Assembly (NCBI GenBank): GCA_002747135.1
Contig: PDTE01000006.1
Location: 1-64,000 of the forward strand
From: Desulfobulbus propionicus
GTDB taxonomy: Bacteria > Desulfobacterota > Desulfobulbia > Desulfobulbales > Desulfobulbaceae
Direction: 5' to 3'
DNA: 64,000 nt
Shown here: one piece after another, positions 46,279-54,913 of the stretch
Numbering within the stretch: the stretch's first letter is position 1
How the letters are laid out: each line of letters opens with the position of its first letter
Made by a program: the position numbers and the translations under genes
Notes under the pieces: model-generated
The model's database searches: none
The model's input: the letters and a program-made list of their open reading frames with translations, nothing else
What the model was told of the DNA's origin: nothing

Positions 46279-46872
46279 ATGGTCATGGAGTACAAGTTTC
46301 ATAATCTGTTTATCGCAAAAACTTCAGGGAAAGGTGAAAAGAAGATATCCGGTGTGCCTCCCGACTCTACTGTCAGCCAAACTCCTGCCTTCCAGGGCGA
46401 TTTGTCCCAAATAGCACTCTCTGACCTGGCTCAACTCCTTGACCTGGCTCAGCTTACCGGCGTGCTGGAGGTGATAACCTCAAACAATGCCGGGATTTTT
46501 TATTTTGACAATGGCAACCTTGTCTTCGGCCTTCTCGAAAGCAATCAGGAAAGAGTTGGTCAACGACTCCTGAAGGAGCGGATCATAACCCCGGAACAGC
46601 TGGACGAATGTCTTGAGGAACATCGAGATAATAATGGCCAGGAGAAACTCGGTAATATTCTCATCAGGAAAGGGTATCTCCAGCCCAACATGCTCACAGA
46701 GGCGTTAGCCACGCAGATAAGAGAGGCTTTTTTTGAAACATTAACCTGGAACAGGGGATCTTTTCTGTTTCATTCAAACAAAAAACCAATGGAACAGAAT
46801 ATGTTACTGAACGAAAGGATTAACTCCCTGCTGCTGCAGAGTATGGTGCGGCTTGATAGTAAAAACGCCTGA
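46279..46872 (+). CDS. DUF4388-type protein
   Basis: A 197-residue soluble protein. Residues 40-190 match the DUF4388 (PatA N-terminal-like) pattern: an LSDLAQLLDLAQLTGVLEV opening, a beta hairpin with AGIFYFDNGNLVFG, a helix pair with GQRLLKERIITPEQLDECL, and a closing TLTWNRGSFLFH. Such domains are common in delta-type bacteria, often beside signalling or gliding proteins, but their biochemical role is unproven. GGAG lies seven bases before the ATG. No partner gene adjoins. Confidence 0.8.
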   Translation: MVMEYKFHNLFIAKTSGKGEKKISGVPPDSTVSQTPAFQGDLSQIALSDLAQLLDLAQLTGVLEVITSNNAGIFYFDNGNLVFGLLESNQERVGQRLLKERIITPEQLDECLEEHRDNNGQEKLGNILIRKGYLQPNMLTEALATQIREAFFETLTWNRGSFLFHSNKKPMEQNMLLNERINSLLLQSMVRLDSKNA

Positions 46873-46907
46873 CAGGATGGTTTGTTATCCGGTATTGTTT
46901 TTTTACC

Positions 46908-47054
46908 TGCCTGCTTCCAGCTTACCATCTTCGGGTTGTCACGACTGGCCGCATAGAGGGACTATAGCTGCCAATCGCCTTTGTCCGGATCCGGGCAAGC
47001 TGAAAGCAGTTACAGGGGGTAAGGCACCAGGGCAGTATCTGTCCCGAGAGGTTA
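46908..47054 (+). mobile_element. diverged family A element (A2 subtype)
   Basis: Head CTGCTTCCAGCTTACC, core GGGACTATAGCTGCCAATCG and arm GCTGAAAGCAGTTACAGG are clear; the tail is shortened and ends CGAGAGGTTAT. Confidence 0.65.
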
Positions 47055-47220
47055 TTTTTACCCTTGCTTGTTACTGATTCTGTATTTCTATTAGATAATT
47101 ATGCCACACTATAGTATAGCGTAACGCCATCTTGTGTTTTTTGCTCATTGGGTGAGGTGTTTGCAGTAAACAAAGAGCAGCTGTTAACACTTGTACGGGG
47201 AAGGAGAGGGCGGAACGGCC

Positions 47221-48660
47221 ATGGAAACAGAAAACGTTTTTTTACGGGTTGTTGATATGCTGGCGCGCTATCATGTCAACAGAAAAGAGGGGGATTTTGT
47301 TGCTTATCATGAGCCTGATGAACTGAGAAAGCTGCTCAAGCTTGATGAAGAAGATAAGCCGGGTGATCTGGAATCCTTGCTGGGATGGGTCAAGAAATAT
47401 CTTTATTATGCCGTAAGGACAGGTAATCCTGGCTATTGCAACCGTATGTGGGCAGGAGCTAATCTGCCTTCCATCATTGGGGAGATGGTCGCAGCAGTAT
47501 CCAATACTTCGGCCTGCACATTTGAGACAGCTCCTGTGTCAACGCTGATGGAGCAGTTTATGATCCAGGAGATGCTCAGCCTGGTGGGTTTTGAAAACGG
47601 CAGCGGTCAGATGACTACCGGTTCCAGCAACGCCAATATGATTGCCATGATGGCGGCACGTTACCGGGCCTGTCCTGAAAGTAAATCTCAGGGGCTCTGT
47701 AATGCCAGGCCGCTGCGTGGCTTTGTCAATAAAGATGCCCACTATTCCATGGATCGGGCAGCTGTCATCCTTGGGATTGGCACAGACAACCTGATCAAGG
47801 TGCCGACAGACAACCATGGCAGGATGGATGCCAGGAATCTGGCCGGAAAACTTGCTGAGGCTCAGGCAGCAGGAACTCTTCCTTTCTTTGTCGCCGCAAC
47901 TGCAGGGACAACAGTACGCGGGGCCTTTGATCAGCTGGCACCACTCCTGGCTCTGCGGGATCAGTACGATTTCTGGCTTCATGTAGACGGGGCCTGGGGT
48001 GGAGCGGTAGTGCTCAGCGAACGCCTGAGACAGCAATTTCTTCCTTTGCTCGAACAGGTTGACTCCTTTACCCTGGATTTCCACAAGATGCCTGGTACTG
48101 CCCTTATGTGTAACATCTTGCTTTTTAATAACAGTTCTGCCCTGTTTAAAGAGATATGCAGCGCTGGCGACGAGAGTTATATTTTCCGGGAAGGAGAAGA
48201 TGGGACAGTACGTGACCTGGGCACCTTGTCACTGCAATGCGGCAGACGTGTCGATTCGCTGAAATGGTTTCTTGACTGGAAGTTTTTTGGCCGAAAAGGA
48301 CTGGCGCGAAGAGTGGAACATTATCTGGAGCTTTGTACATACGCAGAACAATGTATTATTGATAACCCTCTGCTGGAAATGGTAGCTCCAAGGGAGTCGT
48401 ACAATGTTTGTTTTCGTCATATTATACCAGAGGGACAGGACGATGAAGCATTTATACGCGCACTGCGTACACGTATGCAAACAGGCAAAAGAGGACTTAT
48501 TGGTATCGGGTATGTTGACGGTACCCTGGCTTTACGGTTGCTTGTAACGAATACCAGTATTGGACGGCGTGAGATAAGACAAATTCTGGACAATATTTGC
48601 CTTACCGCCCGTGAAATAAGTGAAGAGATACAAAGGCGAATACCTGCCCTGGAGAATTGA
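47221..48660 (+). CDS. group II PLP-dependent decarboxylase
   Basis: A 479-residue fold type I PLP enzyme of the glutamate/aromatic amino-acid decarboxylase family. The PLP lysine is K289 in DFHKMPG. The cofactor-binding aspartate is in HVDGAWGGAVV, and TTGSSNANMIAMMAAR holds the phosphate-binding loop. The substrate (glutamate, aspartate or cysteine sulfinate) cannot be told from sequence alone. ATG 47221 is chosen with GGAGAGGGCGG upstream; TTG 47191 is in frame. The gene stands alone. Confidence 0.88.
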   Translation: METENVFLRVVDMLARYHVNRKEGDFVAYHEPDELRKLLKLDEEDKPGDLESLLGWVKKYLYYAVRTGNPGYCNRMWAGANLPSIIGEMVAAVSNTSACTFETAPVSTLMEQFMIQEMLSLVGFENGSGQMTTGSSNANMIAMMAARYRACPESKSQGLCNARPLRGFVNKDAHYSMDRAAVILGIGTDNLIKVPTDNHGRMDARNLAGKLAEAQAAGTLPFFVAATAGTTVRGAFDQLAPLLALRDQYDFWLHVDGAWGGAVVLSERLRQQFLPLLEQVDSFTLDFHKMPGTALMCNILLFNNSSALFKEICSAGDESYIFREGEDGTVRDLGTLSLQCGRRVDSLKWFLDWKFFGRKGLARRVEHYLELCTYAEQCIIDNPLLEMVAPRESYNVCFRHIIPEGQDDEAFIRALRTRMQTGKRGLIGIGYVDGTLALRLLVTNTSIGRREIRQILDNICLTAREISEEIQRRIPALEN

Positions 48661-48679
48661 GGTACGGATTGAACTCCCC

Positions 48680-48819
48680 GTAACTGATCACGAACGTCTC
48701 ACTTCGCCTGCTTACCTGCTCGAAAGAGTGCCTGCCCAATTCTGCTGCACCCGTGACCAGTTACACGTCAGAAGCAGAGAATGCAAGTAAAATCAGGGTG
48801 GTACGCACCCTGTGAATAG
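48680..48819 (+). mobile_element. B-head/A-tail hybrid element
   Basis: It starts GTAACTGATCACGAACG (family B) and contains the B words CACCCGTGACCAGTTACACG. After AGAAGCAGAGAATG it joins the family A tail (AATCAGGGTGGTACGCACCC) and ends near GTGAATAG, 11 bp before the next gene. Confidence 0.7.
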
Positions 48820-48830
48820 AGGTGTATCCA

Positions 48831-49607
48831 ATGGAAACAACAATTCCAGTAACAGGCTGGAAAGGTGCAATCCTTGTTGTCGGCATCGTAGTCTTGGCCT
48901 TTTGGATGCATGACCGTATCTACTACCACAACCCAAAACTTGATGAAACCATCGCCGCACTTCAGTCCGACGATCCCGCCACCATTGCCCAGGCTCTTCT
49001 GGAAACCGATACGCTGGGAATGGCCAGGGGACATAAGCTGATCCCCTATATCCTTTTGTTACTGGGTGACGAGCGACGTGTACCGGACGAGATTGCCCGG
49101 AAGATAGTACAACGCCTCCAATCTTCGCCGGGGGCAATTTCCGGAGTAGGCAAGTATCTCAAAGATATACAAACCATTGGACTTAGAGCGGCCACGACGA
49201 TTCAGGCACTGGTCATCATTGACCTGCATTATCGTGTCAGCGGGATCGGAGGCAAGGCAAGAAAACGTATTATATCCTATGTAACCGAACGGATCGACCC
49301 GGATGATGAATATACCCTTTCCAACGGGCTGATTGCCGTCAGTCAGATTCGCAGCAAGAAACTGCTCCCTTTCTGGTTTCAATGTTTAGCCATTGAATCA
49401 GAACCCGTGCGCATCCATGCCTTGTCTGGCTTAAGTTATTACATCTACGATCGGACTCATGGTTTATTTACCTGGAGACCGGAAAAAGAAATATCCTCAT
49501 CTATGGCAGAAAACCTCAAACGTTGTCTCAACGATCCCTCTTTGTATGTCCGGCAGAACGCCGAGGATATAGTGCGGCAGCTAAGGGAGGCAGGTTTTGC
49601 TTTATAA
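48831..49607 (+). CDS. membrane-anchored helical-repeat protein, unknown
   Basis: A 258-residue protein of unknown function. One hydrophobic anchor lies at about 9-28, followed by a mostly helical body. ETIAALQSDDPATIAQALLE, and the late MAENLKRCLNDPSLYVRQNA, look like HEAT-like helix pairs (a D-P-x-VR pattern near 236-246). ATG 48831 is chosen, with AGAGGTG nine bases upstream. A hybrid repeat ends just before it. It is convergent with tcdA. Confidence 0.7.
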   Translation: METTIPVTGWKGAILVVGIVVLAFWMHDRIYYHNPKLDETIAALQSDDPATIAQALLETDTLGMARGHKLIPYILLLLGDERRVPDEIARKIVQRLQSSPGAISGVGKYLKDIQTIGLRAATTIQALVIIDLHYRVSGIGGKARKRIISYVTERIDPDDEYTLSNGLIAVSQIRSKKLLPFWFQCLAIESEPVRIHALSGLSYYIYDRTHGLFTWRPEKEISSSMAENLKRCLNDPSLYVRQNAEDIVRQLREAGFAL

Positions 49608-49626
49608 AAAAGCACCTGCTTTCGGG

Positions 49627-50373
49627 TTACCATGAATCAGCTGCTCCAGCCAGGTGCAAAATAGCCTGATTTGCCAGAACCAGACCAAATATACCGGTTA
49701 TGGTCGGTAAACTGCCTAGTACGTTGCGCTGACGTCCCCGCCATTTTTGCGGCGACTCCATGTCTACCATCGGCCCTTCGTAGATGAAATCAACAGATTC
49801 TGATGAATAGACACAGCCTATCCCCTGCTCAATCCCTTGCTTCCGAAGACGCTTGCGGACCCTTTTAGCCAGCGGGCACCCATACGTTTTTGAAATATCA
49901 GCAAAAGTGATCTTGCCTGGGTCTGTCCTGAGTGCGGCTCCCATGGAAGACAGTATGGGAATGCCTTGCCTGAATGCTGCTGTGAGCAACTGCACCTTGG
50001 GATTCAGGGCATCAATGGCATCAATGAGAAGATCTGGTACAGGATCGAGGACAGCCTGCACTGTTTCCTCATCGACAAAGACCTGGCTTGTCTGAACCTG
50101 GCAGGCTGGATTTATGTCCTGAGCTCTTTCCAGCGCAACCTCGGACTTGGGCCGATGCAAAGTCGTTTCCAGCGCCAAAAGCTGGCGGTTAATATTGGTT
50201 CTGGAAACGAGGTCAAAGTCGACCAGCTTGAGCCGGCCAATTCCACCCCGAACAAGCCCTTCAACGACGTATCCACCCACTGCGCCCAGCCCGACCACAA
50301 CCACGTAGCTGGTTGACAACTGGTGAAACCGGTTACTTCCCAACAGTGTTTTGGTGCGTGAAAACCGATCCAT
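49627..50373 (-). CDS. tcdA: tRNA threonylcarbamoyladenosine dehydratase
   Basis: E1-like (ThiF/MoeB fold) enzyme of 248 residues that cyclises t6A in tRNA using ATP. The nucleotide-binding motif is VVGLGAVGGYVVEGL (28-42), and the following LVDFDLVSRTNINRQ has the acidic and RQ residues of the family. DAIDALNPKVQLL and YGCPLAKRVRKRLRKQG are characteristic of TcdA. The start at ATG 50373 lies inside the 3' end of tatD, an overlap of 41 bp, so the two are co-transcribed. Confidence 0.9.
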   Translation of the reverse strand: MDRFSRTKTLLGSNRFHQLSTSYVVVVGLGAVGGYVVEGLVRGGIGRLKLVDFDLVSRTNINRQLLALETTLHRPKSEVALERAQDINPACQVQTSQVFVDEETVQAVLDPVPDLLIDAIDALNPKVQLLTAAFRQGIPILSSMGAALRTDPGKITFADISKTYGCPLAKRVRKRLRKQGIEQGIGCVYSSESVDFIYEGPMVDMESPQKWRGRQRNVLGSLPTITGIFGLVLANQAILHLAGAADSW

Positions 50374-51130
50374 TATACCATACGATACCGGTAAACTGCT
50401 CAAGTTCCATGTTGCGTAGCTGTGCTGCTTTTTTATACAGCCTGATAATATTCATGGGCTCATTACAAGACGCCGAAAACTTTTCCCCCTGATACCCGTA
50501 GCACTGATCAGGGGAATCTGTTTCCAGAAGAAGCTGATCCAGCGGCGTCTTTGCAAACACTTGCCGCATTTTATCTCTTCCGGGGGCAGGCAAAGCGCAA
50601 GAATAAGAAAAAAACGCCCCAATTCTTGCCAGCCTCATCATGACCTCCGTGGTACCGGAAAAAGAATGCAGCATAAGAGGAGGAGCCTTGGCTGCTTCTG
50701 CATACTCCTCAAGGATTTCCAGTAATCTTCCCCACATACGAACGCAATGAATCACCAGAGGGCAGTTATGGGTGCAGGCCATTTCCAGTTGAACAAGAAA
50801 AACATCTTCCTGCTGTTTCAATGATACTGGGGAAAGCCGATCAAGTCCTGTCTCACCTATGCCGCAGCCATGAAGCAGGATAAACTGCCTGAGGCGTTCA
50901 ACCCAGCCTGTTTTTACCGTATTCGCGTACCAGGGATGTATACCAATAAAAGGTACGACCTCAGGATATTTTGCCGCCAGGTCAAGTACCGCTGGCCAGT
51001 CTGACTCTCTGGTTCCGTTGCAGAAAAAACGCTTTACCCCATGCTTTTTTGCCCGGTCAATAACCTGCTTTTCCAAACCTGAGTAACGAGCATCTTGAAG
51101 ATGAATATGAGCATCAACGTACCCAATCAC
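50333..51130 (-). CDS. TatD-family metal-dependent hydrolase, start in a repeat
   Basis: A TIM-barrel hydrolase of 265 residues of the TatD family (3'-5' DNA exonuclease in studied members). Metal ligands: DAHIH near 6-10, GIHPWYA, the acidic residue of GIGETGLD, IHCV, LHSFSG and the final LLETDSPD. The protein starts at GTG 51130. That GTG and the next codons (ATT GGG TAC) are the end of a family B element, so insertion rebuilt the 5' end of this gene. It is followed by tcdA with overlap. Confidence 0.88.
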   Translation of the reverse strand: MIGYVDAHIHLQDARYSGLEKQVIDRAKKHGVKRFFCNGTRESDWPAVLDLAAKYPEVVPFIGIHPWYANTVKTGWVERLRQFILLHGCGIGETGLDRLSPVSLKQQEDVFLVQLEMACTHNCPLVIHCVRMWGRLLEILEEYAEAAKAPPLMLHSFSGTTEVMMRLARIGAFFSYSCALPAPGRDKMRQVFAKTPLDQLLLETDSPDQCYGYQGEKFSASCNEPMNIIRLYKKAAQLRNMELEQFTGIVWYNGSVFTHQNTVGK

Positions 51131-51302
51131 GGGGTCTGTACTCCTGTGTTATGCTCTGTTTCTGATGTGTAACTGGTCACGGGTGCAACACAATTGGGCA
51201 AGCCCTCTTTTCCGCAGGTAAGCAAGCGAAGTGAGACTTGCGTGTACAAGAGTATGCGGGAAAGAGTGATCGTGCAAAGATGAAGTACCCGTGATCAGTT
51301 AC
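51119..51302 (-). mobile_element. family B element inserted at the tatD start
   Basis: It runs from GTACCCAATCACGGGGTCTG to ACCCGTGATCAGTTAC with perfect 8-bp flanking repeats GCATCAAC (51111-51118 and 51303-51310). The left end overlaps the first codons of tatD. Confidence 0.93.
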
Positions 51303-51646
51303 GCATCAACAAAGGTAACTGTTGAAGAAGATGAGTGGTTCACTGCGAAAAATCGTGAGGCAAAAAAATGGAAATATTCCAGCCCGGCATCTCGAAATCA
51401 TCAAGGAAATTATTCTTTTCATGCCGCCGGCAATCGGCATCAAAAAAATAACGGACATGGCAGGCCTTGTGTATCTCGGTGCTGTCATGATGTCCGGGTG
51501 GAATAGGCACAGAGCCTTTCATCTATTGAAAGGGAGCATTAAACAGAATCATTGCGGCAATTGTGGAAGAAAAAAGTTTGCTGACGCAGCACTTTCAGCT
51601 CAGTCCACCTTCCCTTTACCTTTTCTGCTCTTGCTCATCCGGGTAT
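51303..51646. other. gap between riboswitch and tatD, no clear gene
   Basis: Open frames exist on both strands (plus 51322-51648, minus 51306-51488 and 51340-51522), but none resembles a known protein or has a good ribosome binding site. On the minus strand, right after the terminator, ATG 51638 opens a 12-codon frame that starts MSKSRKGKGK. The stretch may be a decayed riboswitch-controlled gene. Confidence 0.4.
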
Positions 51647-51676
51647 AAAAAAACCCGAACCAATGAATGATCCGGG
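51647..51676 (-). terminator. rho-independent terminator after the riboswitch
   Basis: On the minus strand CCCGGAT and GTTCGGG form a seven-pair stem (with wobble pairs) followed by seven T residues. It lies about 30 bp downstream of the riboswitch, placed to be the switch's expression platform. Confidence 0.75.
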
Positions 51677-51706
51677 AATGCCCTGTTTTTCCTCGTATCT
51701 GCCTAT

Positions 51707-51900
51707 CTTCAGGTGCCTCGCAAAGATAGCCGTATCCCAGGCAGGTCTTCTGACTTCCGGATCGTTCTAGTTACTGCGTCTTCCCAGCGTAGCTTTTTCT
51801 ACGCAAGTGACATCATGCAGTTTTCGTCCCCGGTTACAGCGGCGGGCCCGTCTCCGACTTTCACGGAGTTCCCGTTTTCATCCATTAAGGACACCTGAAA
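51707..51900 (-). promoter_or_regulatory. cobalamin riboswitch (orphan)
   Basis: Read on the minus strand, it has the cobalamin (B12) aptamer features. P1 arms CAGGTG and CACCTG close the structure. The core reads ACGGGAACTCCGTGAAAGTC then GCCCGCCGCTGTAACCGGGG, and the 3' box is GGAAGTCAGAAGACCTGCC. A terminator follows, so B12 should stop transcription. There is no recognisable intact gene in the next 340 bp; the nearest minus-strand gene is tatD, now separated by a family B insertion. Confidence 0.9.
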
Positions 51901-52128
51901 CTGCCTAACAAGAACAAATTGGGGGAAAAAAGTCAAGAAGAAAGCCTTGGAGTGCTGCCTTCAGATGATGCCAGCGGGCAACTTCAACCTTCGGCAAACT
52001 ATTCATGAAAAATAATGACGCGTATGCGGACAAGATTAACCTTACTGTTGATCTCATTAATCTAATCCTGCTATAAAAAGGTAGGTACATGGTTAAGCCA
52101 ATAGTATGAAAATTGGCAGGAGAAAACC

Positions 52129-52188
52129 ATGAGTGTTCAACGACGAAGATACCTTGCTGAACTGCAAGAAATAATACTGCTGCTGTAA
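52129..52188 (+). pseudogene. short gene start cut by a family A insertion
   Basis: ATG 52129 has an excellent ribosome binding site (AGGAG, six-base spacing) and reads MSVQRRRYLAELQEIILLL before a TAA formed by the first bases of a family A element at 52185. It looks like the N terminus of a gene truncated by the insertion. Before it, 51901-52128 holds only a 22-codon frame of no evident significance. Confidence 0.4.
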
Positions 52189-52342
52189 CTCCTCACAGCT
52201 CACCCCTCTTTGCACGATCACGACCCGCCGCATAGAGGGGCTATAGCGGCCAATCGTGCTTGCCCAAATCCGGGCAGCCTGAGAGCAGTTACAGGCGTAA
52301 AGTAAATAAAACCAGGGCGATACATACCCTGTGAGTAGTTAC
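52185..52342 (+). mobile_element. family A element
   Basis: It starts GTAACTCCTCACAGCTCACC and ends GTGAGTAGTTAC. No flanking repeat is seen. It ends 14 bp before the macro-domain gene. Confidence 0.88.
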
Positions 52343-52356
52343 CATCGGAGAAAGCT

Positions 52357-52866
52357 ATGGGAACCATAGAAATTGTAAGCGGTGATATCACTGCCATGGA
52401 CGTCGATGCCATAGTCAATGCAGCCAACAATTCACTTCAGGGCGGGGGCGGGGTTGACGGAGCAATTCACCGGGCAGCCGGGCCTGAGCTGTTGAAGGCC
52501 TGTCAATCGCTAGGCTGGTGCGAAACCGGAGACGCCAAAATTACCAAAGGTTTCAGACTGAAGGCACGATACGTGATCCATACTGTCGGCCCTGTCTGGC
52601 AGGGGGGAAACAATAATGAGCATGAACAGCTGGCCTCGTGTTACCGCAAATCACTTGCTCTTGCTGAAGAAAAAGGCCTTGCATCCATCGCTTTTTCAGC
52701 AATAAGCTGCGGGGTCTATGCTTTTCCCATTGAGCAGGCCTGTCGGATCGCATACGACGAAGTTGCAGCGCACATTCAGCAGGGATCAGAGTTGACCGTT
52801 TATTTCGTTTGCTTTGATACAAGATTACTGGAGTGTTTCACGATAGTGAGCGAATCGATGCAATGA
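52357..52866 (+). CDS. macro-domain ADP-ribose hydrolase
   Basis: A single macro domain of 169 residues, like YmdB, which removes the acetyl group of O-acetyl-ADP-ribose or ADP-ribose from proteins. The ligand-binding motifs are visible: [20 protein letters not shown] (8-27), [14 protein letters not shown] (28-41), and the later [10 protein letters not shown] (117-126). GGAG lies seven bases before the ATG. It is not next to a toxin or ADP-ribosyltransferase, so a defence role is not supported. Confidence 0.93.
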   Translation: MGTIEIVSGDITAMDVDAIVNAANNSLQGGGGVDGAIHRAAGPELLKACQSLGWCETGDAKITKGFRLKARYVIHTVGPVWQGGNNNEHEQLASCYRKSLALAEEKGLASIAFSAISCGVYAFPIEQACRIAYDEVAAHIQQGSELTVYFVCFDTRLLECFTIVSESMQ

Positions 52867-52964
52867 CCGGAAAAACAGGAGAGACTGGCCTGGGGTGGCT
52901 TCATCTTGTGGCATAATCAAGAATCACGGAGGCAGTTACGGAAAACCAGCTCCTGTCATCCTGG

Positions 52965-54314
52965 TCAGTTACGAACAAGCATCCTGGGCAGACAAACCAG
53001 AAAAACCAGGACAAGGGCGCCTGTCATGTACCACGGGAACCAGGAGATAGAGGCCTGAAAAGCCGCGTCACCCAGCATGTCACCTGTCCACTGCGGATAC
53101 AGCTGGGCATACTTGGCTTTAAGATGGGTAATGAGTCCAGCGTAGAGAACGCCTGTCATCCCGTAAGCAACATTATAAGCCATCCCTTTAAAACTGAGAA
53201 CTGTTGCCCGTTTCTCGGAAGAGGTCAGCTCATTGAGGTAATGACTGGTAAAAAATGAGGTCATGGTCAGACAGATAAACAGCATCATAACCGGGAGAAT
53301 TCCCCAAAATGGTATAAAAAGGGTCAGAAGGAAAAGCGCAATCAGCGAAAAAATGATGAGTACAGCGGCATTGATACCAGCTGAAAAACGATTGGCCATA
53401 ACGCGGGCAATACCCGGAACAAAGAGACCAAGTACTGCAACCGCCGACCCGATCACACCAAAACTGGCTTCAGGAAGAGAGATAAGCCGAAAATACTGGC
53501 TGGTCATGGTGACAAGCATCCGCATGACATGATCAATGACCATGGCAAAAAGGATAACTGCCAGGACAAAGGGTGTCCGCACAATCCACCCGCCGGCTCT
53601 AAGTACCATTGTAAACACCTGCAGTATGGATGCCTTCTCTTTTGGGGCAGCATGGTCGGCCTGGACCAGCGGGTCACGCATCCGGGTGGTGATCAGCATG
53701 GAAAAAAACGCCAGCACCAGCGTCAAATAGACAGGAAAACGCATGGTTATCTGCTGGCTCAACTGCACATCACTCCCCAGCCAGCCAAGTAGACGGTTGA
53801 CCATGCCGGCATCATAGGCCATGGCCCCAATGGTCATGGCAATTATATAGCCAAGATGTTGAGCACGCATCTGGTAATCAAGCACCTTGGGCCACTGTTT
53901 CTCCAACCCCGTCTCCACCAGGGTGTCATAGGCCATAGCCTCATCAGCACCACTGGCCATGGCCTCTGCCAGGCCGCTGAGTACCCGGTTGATGAAAAAT
54001 GCCGTGAAAATAATGGTTGAATTTCCCAATGGGACAAAGGCTATGGTCGCCATCTCAAACAACATAAGCCAGGCTGTGCTTATCATCAGTCGTTTTCGCC
54101 CGATGAGATCCGCCAAAGCCCCGGAAGGAACCTCTGCCAAAACAATGGTAAAGGCCCACACCGTATTAAGCAGGGAGAACTGTTCAATGCTCAACCCGTA
54201 ATCAAGGAAAAGAATGGTAAAAACAGGATAATAAAACCGGGCATTGAAAAAAACCCGAAAGAGTATAAAAAGCCTGATGTTTTGTAATGAGAAAGGAGAG
54301 AGTTTTTCTGTCAT
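52965..54314 (-). CDS. MFS transporter
   Basis: A 449-residue major facilitator superfamily carrier with about twelve hydrophobic segments. The A-like motif between segments 2 and 3 is GALADLIGRKRLM near 62-74. A central charged loop (near residues 205-225) separates the halves. Substrate unknown. It is a single gene. The downstream side ends 3' to a short remnant (TCCTGTCATCCTGGTCAGTTAC) and the upstream side has a family C copy. Confidence 0.88.
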   Translation of the reverse strand: MTEKLSPFSLQNIRLFILFRVFFNARFYYPVFTILFLDYGLSIEQFSLLNTVWAFTIVLAEVPSGALADLIGRKRLMISTAWLMLFEMATIAFVPLGNSTIIFTAFFINRVLSGLAEAMASGADEAMAYDTLVETGLEKQWPKVLDYQMRAQHLGYIIAMTIGAMAYDAGMVNRLLGWLGSDVQLSQQITMRFPVYLTLVLAFFSMLITTRMRDPLVQADHAAPKEKASILQVFTMVLRAGGWIVRTPFVLAVILFAMVIDHVMRMLVTMTSQYFRLISLPEASFGVIGSAVAVLGLFVPGIARVMANRFSAGINAAVLIIFSLIALFLLTLFIPFWGILPVMMLFICLTMTSFFTSHYLNELTSSEKRATVLSFKGMAYNVAYGMTGVLYAGLITHLKAKYAQLYPQWTGDMLGDAAFQASISWFPWYMTGALVLVFLVCLPRMLVRN

Positions 54315-54371
54315 GCAAGTTCCTGCATCATTTCCAAACAGGAGAAGGCCTGAAGCAGGCTGTCCATGGTC

Positions 54372-54540
54372 ACTCGTGTCATGTCAACGCTGAAATGTCA
54401 GGATATTGCGCCGGATTTTTCTTGTCCTTATGGAGTCTTGTCCTGCGTTGCATAGTAGTGCTGTGTGACCCAGGGAAGGCTGCATAAGGACTGAAAAAGA
54501 CAAGCAGGATACGACAGAGCAGCGTTGACAGGGCACGAGT
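54372..54540. mobile_element. family C palindromic element
   Basis: It runs from ACTCGTGTCATGTCAACGC to GCGTTGACAGGGCACGAGT. The central arms are CTTATGGAGTCTTG and AAGGCTGCATAAG. Confidence 0.8.
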
Positions 54541-54672
54541 ACACGATGTTGTCTGGAGCCAGCTGTTTTTTAGTTTTTCGGCTTCAATGTTCTCTGGAAA
54601 CTGGTCCATGGCCATGTGGAGAAAATACAACAACAACCCTGCTACATTCCAGGACAACTTGAAAAGAAACAC

Positions 54673-54715
54673 ATAAAAACAGATGTATGTGATGTCCGCA
54701 AGCAGTCTCGGATTT
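54673..54715 (+). repeat. 43-bp segment shared with 972-1014
   Basis: It matches 972-1014 (reverse complement) at 40 of 43 positions. It lies 75 bp before a transposase N-terminal fragment. The plus-strand frame across 54551-54745 is open and protein-like but not recognised. Confidence 0.45.
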
Positions 54716-54789
54716 TACAGGCCAGCAGGCCTGAAATGTTGTGAAGCAGAGTGATTCCAGTACGATAACTTTGACAATAACTATGACCT

Positions 54790-54913
54790 GTGAGAACAAC
54801 AGACTGTACTCAACTTGATAATGATTTTCAAGTTCCTGGAAAACAAGAAATTGCAACAGATTTTAATGGGGAAGAAATTACTTTCGATGACGGTGTGTTG
54901 CCGTTACAAAAAC
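54790..54913 (+). pseudogene. IS1380-like transposase N-terminal fragment
   Basis: From GTG 54790 the frame gives 41 residues beginning MRTTDCTQLDNDFQ and containing IATDFNGEEITFDDGVLPLQ. This matches the DFdGGxiTSDgGxLLLR opening of IS1380-family transposases. It is cut after residue 41 by a family A element. Its promoter side carries the 43-bp shared segment. Confidence 0.5.

Noticed and set aside
51322..51648. 108-codon plus-strand frame opposite the riboswitch region
   Set aside because: No good ribosome binding site, no family resemblance, and competing open frames on the minus strand; it may be chance or a relic.
52357..52866. Macro-domain gene as part of a defence or toxin-antitoxin system
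   Set aside because: No ADP-ribosyltransferase, toxin or other defence gene is adjacent; it looks like a stand-alone YmdB-type enzyme.
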